Source: CALKJU01 sp035326425 (GTDB taxonomy: Bacteria > Pseudomonadota > Alphaproteobacteria > Geminicoccales > Geminicoccaceae). Taken from it: a stretch of DNA of 64,000 nt. The DNA is taken from positions 1 through 64,000 of the forward strand of contig DAOLFG010000011.1 of the NCBI GenBank assembly GCA_035326425.1, read 5' to 3'. The position numbers and the translations under genes are program-made. The notes beneath the pieces are model-generated. The model searched no databases. It was not told where the DNA came from and worked only from the letters and a program-made list of their open reading frames with translations. This document shows, in pieces, positions 60,446-64,000 of the stretch. Within the stretch, counting starts at the first letter, position 1; every line of letters starts with the position of its first letter.

Positions 60446-61432
60446 CTACATGCCGATGAAGTGACCGGGTGCGGCGCCGAACAGGCGGTTCTTCACCTGC
60501 TCCGCCATGCCGACCATACCGGGGGACGCCAATGCCAGCACGTCGACGCCGGCGCGCACGGCGTTCCAGTTGCCGAACCACCAGCGGCCCAGCACGGCGT
60601 AGCACTGCCGCCGCTCCGCGGGCGTGAGCTTGGCCGTCCGGACGATGCGCCAATACTGGCCGTACAGATGGAAGGTCGGCAGGTTGATGGCCTTGCGGCT
60701 GCCCGCATCGTGCCAGCGCAACCGCTCGCGCGAGGTCGAGGTGCGCCGGGTGTAGCGGTTGGGATGCTCGCGCATCCGCACCAGCGGCTCCCGGATCTGA
60801 ACGAGGCGACCGCGCAGCGACATCTGCGCCAGGTAGGCCCGGTCGGCGCCGTGGAAGCGCGCATGCAGCAGCGAGCCCAGCATCGCCTCGCGGCGCTGCA
60901 CGCCGAAGAAATCGACGCAGGAGTGCGAGCGCAGGACCATCGCGGCCAGCCGCTCGGAAGGCTTCTCCCGGTCGGCCTGGTCGAGCCCGCTGTCGTAGTG
61001 GCCGAGCGTGCGCCCCGTCCCGTCGATGTACTCGACGACGCTGTTGCACAGCACCGCCTCGGGCCGCGCCTCGAGCAGGTGGACGGCCCGCTCGAGATAG
61101 GTCGGCGTCAACTCGTCGTCATGCGCCAGCCACTTGAAGTAGCGCCCGCGCCCCATGGCGAACGCCAGATCGTAGTTGGGCGCCGCACCGAGGTTCTGCG
61201 CATTGCGTCGATAGACGACCCGGCGGTCGGAGCCGGCATAGTCGCGACAAATAGCCGCCGTCCGGTCGGTCGACGCGTTGTCCGAGATGATCAGCTCGAT
61301 CGGCTGCAGCGTCTGCGACAGCACCGAGCGGATGGCGGCCTCGACGAAGTTCTCACCGTTGTAGACCGGGATGCCGACGCTCACGAGGGGGCCGTCAGCG
61401 GCTACCGATCCGATCGCGAGGCCATCCGTCAT
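60446..61432 (-). CDS. Glycosyltransferase family 2
   Basis: 328 residues, GT-A fold: VSVGIPVYNGENFVEAAIRS, IISDNASTDRTAAICRDY and the metal-binding DDE in LAHDDELTPTYL. Transfers a nucleotide sugar during polysaccharide or glycan synthesis. It runs against the rfbF operon and is divergent from the small RNA candidate; it has its own promoter at 61496-61524. Confidence 0.92.
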   Translation of the reverse strand: MTDGLAIGSVAADGPLVSVGIPVYNGENFVEAAIRSVLSQTLQPIELIISDNASTDRTAAICRDYAGSDRRVVYRRNAQNLGAAPNYDLAFAMGRGRYFKWLAHDDELTPTYLERAVHLLEARPEAVLCNSVVEYIDGTGRTLGHYDSGLDQADREKPSERLAAMVLRSHSCVDFFGVQRREAMLGSLLHARFHGADRAYLAQMSLRGRLVQIREPLVRMREHPNRYTRRTSTSRERLRWHDAGSRKAINLPTFHLYGQYWRIVRTAKLTPAERRQCYAVLGRWWFGNWNAVRAGVDVLALASPGMVGMAEQVKNRLFGAAPGHFIGM

Positions 61433-61495
61433 GCTCGAGCCCGGTCCCGGGGGAAGATCGATCCAACAGCGTTCCGTGCCCTCACGAGCCGAACC

Positions 61496-61524
61496 ATTCT
61501 AGCCAGATCGGGGAACATTGTCCA
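61496..61524 (-). promoter_or_regulatory. Promoter of the family 2 glycosyltransferase
   Basis: Minus strand -35 TGGACA (61524-61519), 17-base spacer and -10 TAGAAT (61501-61496). The leader to the ATG is about 57 bases. Confidence 0.6.
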
Positions 61525-61575
61525 AGCGGGCGACCTGCGCGATCGCCTCATCCCAGGGCGTTCTCACAACGCTCG

Positions 61576-61600
61576 GGAACAAATCGCCTCGCACCGCGTT
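61576..61600 (+). promoter_or_regulatory. EcfG-type promoter of a small RNA
   Basis: GGAAC (61576-61580), exactly 16 bases, then CGTT (61597-61600): a perfect match to the alphaproteobacterial EcfG general stress promoter. It points away from the glycosyltransferase into a stretch with no protein gene but with hairpins and a terminator. Confidence 0.75.
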
Positions 61601-61606
61601 CATCGA

Positions 61607-61669
61607 GTACGGACCTGCGTCCGTTCTTTCCGCGCGACTGACCCCCGCTTCGGCGGGGGTCTGTTTTTT
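61607..61669 (+). ncRNA. Candidate EcfG-dependent small RNA of about 62 nt
   Basis: Transcription from the EcfG promoter would start near 61607. The RNA would have a perfect hairpin ACGGAC-CTGC-GTCCGT (61609-61624), a 16-base linker containing UCUUUCC that could pair with ribosome sites (purine-rich), and an intrinsic terminator hairpin. No convincing reading frame lies between the promoter and the terminator. This is typical of stress-regulated trans-acting small RNAs. The start is predicted; the end is set by the T-run. Confidence 0.62.
61641..61669 (+). terminator. Strong intrinsic terminator
   Basis: Perfect 8-bp stem ACCCCCGC and GCGGGGGT with a TTCG loop (61641-61660), followed by CTG and six Ts. 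No plus-strand protein gene ends just before it, so it terminates an unannotated transcript. Confidence 0.88.
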
Positions 61670-61741
61670 CGTGCCACGCATACGAAAAGCGGCCCGGCGC
61701 TGGGCCGGGCCGTCGTGAAAAGGCAGGGTTGGTCGCAAGTC

Positions 61742-61912
61742 TCAGGAAGTACCGCGTCGCATCATCCCGCCGACCAGGCTGACGATGAACAATACCAGAA
61801 ACACGAGGAACAGGATCTTGGCGATACCGGCCGAGGTCGCAGCAATGCCGCCGAACCCCAACACGCCCGCCAAGAGCGCCACGACCAGGAATACCAGGGC
61901 CCAATACAGCAT
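61742..61912 (-). CDS. DUF1328 small membrane protein
   Basis: 56 residues from ATG 61912: two hydrophobic helices (MLYWALVFLVVALLAGVLGF and ILFLVFLVLFIVSLVGG) and a short Arg tail. This YtjA-like family is commonly induced by envelope or general stress. A perfect EcfG promoter lies about 50 bases upstream. Function otherwise unknown. Confidence 0.9.
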   Translation of the reverse strand: MLYWALVFLVVALLAGVLGFGGIAATSAGIAKILFLVFLVLFIVSLVGGMMRRGTS

Positions 61913-61963
61913 CTCGGTTCTCCGCACTCGGCGCCCACGGGCGCATTCTCTCGTGCGGATTGC

Positions 61964-61988
61964 AACGTCCACAGAACCGTGATGTTCC
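61964..61988 (-). promoter_or_regulatory. EcfG-type promoter of the DUF1328 gene
   Basis: Minus strand GGAAC (61988-61984), 16 bases, CGTT (61967-61964). Perfect consensus and spacing. Start expected near 61957, giving a 45-base leader. Confidence 0.78.
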
Positions 61989-61992
61989 CGAT

Positions 61993-62439
61993 CTAGAGCC
62001 GCCGGTCGAGCCACCCCGCCAATATCCCGGCGACGGCAGCGACGAGCAGGCTCTTCGCCGGGCTCGCCGACACCACCCCCGCCAGCTGGTTCAGGGGGGC
62101 CATCGCAGCCTCGCGGGCCGCGAGCCGGGCTTGTGCCGCACGTCGCGCGCGCCTGGCCGAGAGCGTGGCGATGACGCCCGCCAGCACGGCAGCCAGGATC
62201 AGCAGGCCCAGCGCCACCCAACCCGCCGCCGCCGCCCGCCCCACGCGCTCCGACAACGCCAAATAGCCGGCGGCGACGCCGAAGCCGAAGGCCGTGACAG
62301 CGAACAGAGCTGCGACCACGGCCAGCACGAGCTCGACCAACAGGCCACGAATGGTCTGTCCCGCGGGCACGCCGGTAGCCGGGACAACAGCCGAGGCGAG
62401 AGTCGGAAGGAGCTGGACGGCCAGCCGCCCCAGACTCAC
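61993..62439 (-). CDS. Holin-like membrane protein (phage holin superfamily III type)
   Basis: 148 residues, three likely membrane segments (about 30-60, 70-95 and near 130-145) with an Arg/Ala-rich amphipathic stretch RRARRAAQARLAAREAA between the last two. Similar small proteins in stress clusters are annotated as holin-like. The ATG overlaps the stop of the DUF883 gene by 4 bases, so they are one operon. Function unknown; no phage context. Confidence 0.75.
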   Translation of the reverse strand: MSLGRLAVQLLPTLASAVVPATGVPAGQTIRGLLVELVLAVVAALFAVTAFGFGVAAGYLALSERVGRAAAAGWVALGLLILAAVLAGVIATLSARRARRAAQARLAAREAAMAPLNQLAGVVSASPAKSLLVAAVAGILAGWLDRRL

Positions 62440-62798
62440 CGCCCGCTCAGCTTGGCGAAGATCAGCCCGGCGCCGAAGGCGAGCCCGATCGCCATCAGCG
62501 GCTGCTCGCGCACCCGCTGCTCCAGGATGGCGACCTGGCTGCGGCCCTGGGCGACGACACTGTCGGCGAGGGCCTCGGCCTCCGCCCGCACCCGGTCGAT
62601 CGCCGCCGCACCCTGGTCCTTGGCGGCACCGATGGCGGTGGTGCCGACATCCTTCGCAACCTGGCCGACCTTCTGCAATTCGGCTCGCAAGGCCGCGATC
62701 TCGGCCTTCAGCGTCTCGAGGTCGCGGGTCACTTCCGCCTCGGTCTCCGGCGCGGCCGCCGCACGCGAGGCACGCGGATGCTGTACGGTCTCAGCCAT
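62436..62798 (-). CDS. DUF883-like (ElaB/YqjD) membrane-anchored protein
   Basis: 120 residues: a long amphipathic helical region (DLETLKAEIAALRAELQKVG onward) and a C-terminal membrane anchor EQPLMAIGLAFGAGLIFAKL. Members of this family attach ribosomes or protect the membrane in stationary phase. Lies between the ecfG terminator and the holin-like gene. Confidence 0.85.
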   Translation of the reverse strand: MAETVQHPRASRAAAAPETEAEVTRDLETLKAEIAALRAELQKVGQVAKDVGTTAIGAAKDQGAAAIDRVRAEAEALADSVVAQGRSQVAILEQRVREQPLMAIGLAFGAGLIFAKLSGR

Positions 62799-62840
62799 GC
62801 TGCTCTCCTATCGGGCCGTTTCGATTCCCGGTTGCTCGAC

Positions 62841-62871
62841 AACAAAAGAGCGGCGCACGCGGGCGCCGCTC
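62841..62871 (-). terminator. Intrinsic terminator after ecfG
   Basis: Minus strand stem GAGCGGCGC and GCGCCGCTC with a 6-base loop, followed by TTTTGTT. It lies 22 bases beyond the ecfG stop and separates it from the DUF883 operon. Confidence 0.8.
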
Positions 62872-62893
62872 CGCTTCCATCCTCTCGACACCG

Positions 62894-63520
62894 CTACTGG
62901 CGCAACACCGGCCTCGCGACCGCCGGCGCGGACGGAAGCCCGCTGGCCTCGGAAGCGCTCGGCGCCGGCCGGCCGACGGCTCGGCCGGCCCGCTCACGCA
63001 GCCGGGCCGCTTCGCTGCGGGTCGGCTTCACGGGCAGTGTGTCCCCCAGGAGCATCCGCTTCAGGGCCGAACGGGCGCGATTGACCCGGCTCTTCACCGT
63101 GCCGACCTCGCAATTCATGATCTGGGCCACCTCGTCGTAAGGTAGCCCATGAATGCAGACCAGAACCAGCACCGTGCGGTGATCCGGACCCAGCTCGGCG
63201 AAGGCGCGACGGAAGGCGGCGACCTCCAGCCGGCTCTCCTGGAATGCCGGCACGGAGCCCAATAGCTCGATATCGTCGTCCGGCACCTCGTTGCGCGTAC
63301 GCTTGCGGCGCATCAGCGAGAGGTGCTGGTTGCGCAGAATGGTGAACATCCAGGCCTTGAGGTTGGTGCCGGGCTGGAACTGGCGCTGCGCCTCCAGCGC
63401 CTTCAGCAACGTGTCCTGGACCAGATCGTCCGCCAGAGCCGCATTGCCGGCCGTGAGGCTGCGCGCGAACGCCCGCAGATGCGGCATCAGCGCAGCGACA
63501 TCCTCTCGGAACAGTGTCAT
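62894..63520 (-). CDS. ecfG: EcfG-type general stress sigma factor
   Basis: 208 residues from ATG 63520. Region 2 is ALADDLVQDTLLKALEAQRQ then FQPGTNLKAWMFTILRN, the latter typical of EcfG; region 4 contains VLVLVCIHGLPYDEVAQIM and VGTVKSRVNRARSALKRM. It drives the alphaproteobacterial general stress response under the PhyR-NepR partner switch; neither PhyR nor NepR is visible in the window. A Pro/Ala-rich tail follows region 4. A sensor kinase gene ends 13 bases upstream, and an EcfG-like promoter lies within its 3' end. Confidence 0.93.
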   Translation of the reverse strand: MTLFREDVAALMPHLRAFARSLTAGNAALADDLVQDTLLKALEAQRQFQPGTNLKAWMFTILRNQHLSLMRRKRTRNEVPDDDIELLGSVPAFQESRLEVAAFRRAFAELGPDHRTVLVLVCIHGLPYDEVAQIMNCEVGTVKSRVNRARSALKRMLLGDTLPVKPTRSEAARLRERAGRAVGRPAPSASEASGLPSAPAVARPVLRQ

Positions 63521-63533
63521 GGGTCCCTGCTCG

Positions 63534-64000
63534 TTATGTGCCTTCCGCCACACCAATGTCGGAGGTAGGTCCGGGGTTCCCCTTTGGCAATCCGGTATTT
63601 GCCGTCCGGACCGTCCGCTGCTCGGCGAAAGTGACCGTGACGGTCGTGCCGGGCGGGCCGCCGAGCCGGAGCTCGCCGCCGATCTGCTTGGCGAGCATGC
63701 GGCACAAGGTGATTCCCACGCCATCGGCGCTGGCCGGGCCCCGCCCTACACCGTCGTCGGAGATGCTCAGGCGCGCCATGCCATCGGCCCGCTCGAGCCG
63801 GACGAGGATGGTACCCTGCCGGCCATCGGGGAAACCGTACCGCAGCGCGTTGTTGACGCTCTCGGCGATCAGCAGGGCGATCGGCGTCGCCCGGTCGGCG
63901 CTGGCACGCCCCGGCTCCACATCCGCCAGGATTTCGACCTTGTCATTGTCGCCCACCGCCTCGCCGAACAGCTGGCACAGCTCGATCAGAAATGGCTCCA
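63534..64000 (-). CDS. Sensor histidine kinase, C-terminal part (partial)
   Basis: The gene runs off the window end; only about 155 C-terminal residues are present, with the start beyond position 64000. They form the ATPase domain: N box in AESVNNALRYGFPDG, G1 SDDGVGRG and GVGITLCRMLAKQIGGEL. The N box type and the neighbouring ecfG fit HWE/HisKA2 kinases that feed PhyR in the general stress response. The 18-residue tail after the domain is short and non-conserved. Confidence 0.85.
   Translation of the reverse strand, partial: EPFLIELCQLFGEAVGDNDKVEILADVEPGRASADRATPIALLIAESVNNALRYGFPDGRQGTILVRLERADGMARLSISDDGVGRGPASADGVGITLCRMLAKQIGGELRLGGPPGTTVTVTFAEQRTVRTANTGLPKGNPGPTSDIGVAEGT
63555..63580 (-). 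promoter_or_regulatory. EcfG-like promoter preceding ecfG
   Basis: Minus strand GGAAC (63580-63576) followed by 17 bases and CATT, one mismatch from CGTT, at the allowed spacing. Start would be near 63549, about 28 bases before the ecfG ATG, inside the kinase 3' end. Suggests autoregulation. Confidence 0.45.

Noticed and set aside
61500..61640. tRNA gene before the strong terminator
   Set aside because: No T-loop GTTCGAAT-like sequence or cloverleaf could be found; the EcfG promoter explains the terminator better.
61518..61718. 66-residue plus-strand frame over the small RNA
   Set aside because: It starts before the promoter, runs through the terminator and has no ribosome site.
1..64000. 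CRISPR array, insertion sequence or prophage
   Set aside because: No regularly spaced repeats, transposase or phage structural genes were seen; the holin-like protein sits in a stress cluster.

Overview
The window is GC-rich, densely coded chromosomal DNA of an alphaproteobacterium. The evidence is an EcfG-type general stress sigma factor with EcfG-consensus promoters (GGAAC-N16-CGTT), the rpmH-rnpA-yidD-yidC / engB-argB block, ZapA with a DUF4164-like partner, btaAB betaine-lipid genes and a DUF1127 protein. A Rhodospirillales-like lineage is plausible, but I cannot name a genus. I see no phage, insertion sequence, CRISPR array, rRNA or tRNA.

Layout. 1-9 kb (minus strand): the conserved rpmH-rnpA-yidD-yidC ... 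engB-argB block, split by three tandem exported sulfatases. 9-19.6 kb: a DUF547 protein, an orphan sensor kinase with a lipoprotein, a type I secretion ABC/HlyD pair without visible cargo, an RlmI-like rRNA methyltransferase, gamma-glutamyltransferase, an FMN-binding-like protein and an 82-residue stand-alone HisKA protein. 19.6-21.8 kb: YmdB-like phosphoesterase, 5-formyl-THF cyclo-ligase, a candidate 6S-like RNA, ZapA and a coiled-coil protein. 22-24.6 kb: an MBOAT acyltransferase with an SGNH-like partner. 24.7-27.7 kb: transketolase and GAPDH. 27.8-30.4 kb: an LpxH-like phosphoesterase plus btaA-btaB behind a Pho-box-like array, which suggests phosphate-controlled membrane lipid replacement. 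30.4-39.6 kb: housekeeping and accessory genes, including a TacAT toxin-antitoxin pair, SuhB, EF-P, ThiE-like and class I aldolase, HNH, a metallo-beta-lactamase-fold hydrolase, ApaG and an acyl-CoA synthetase.

39.7-41.7 kb: gmd-fcl, making GDP-L-fucose. 41.7-48 kb: GST, hydratase, omega-aminotransferase, phosphoglycerate mutase, CorA, an ArsR regulator, DUF1127 and ThuA. 48-49.3 kb: two tandem secreted four-cysteine paralogues of unknown function. 49.5-56 kb: a six-gene operon with a THI5/NMT1-like ABC importer, an MFS carrier, a cytosine-deaminase-like amidohydrolase and an FAD-linked oxidase, probably uptake and breakdown of a pyrimidine-like compound. 56.2-61.4 kb: a surface sugar cassette (cytidylyltransferase, epimerase, two C-methyltransferase-like proteins, glycosyltransferase).

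61.4-64 kb: a general stress cluster with ecfG, the 3' part of a sensor kinase gene, three small stress-type membrane proteins and, most interesting, a compact unannotated small RNA candidate of about 62 nt. It has a perfect EcfG promoter, two hairpins and an intrinsic terminator (61576-61669). A second perfect EcfG promoter precedes the DUF1328 gene and a weaker one precedes ecfG itself.
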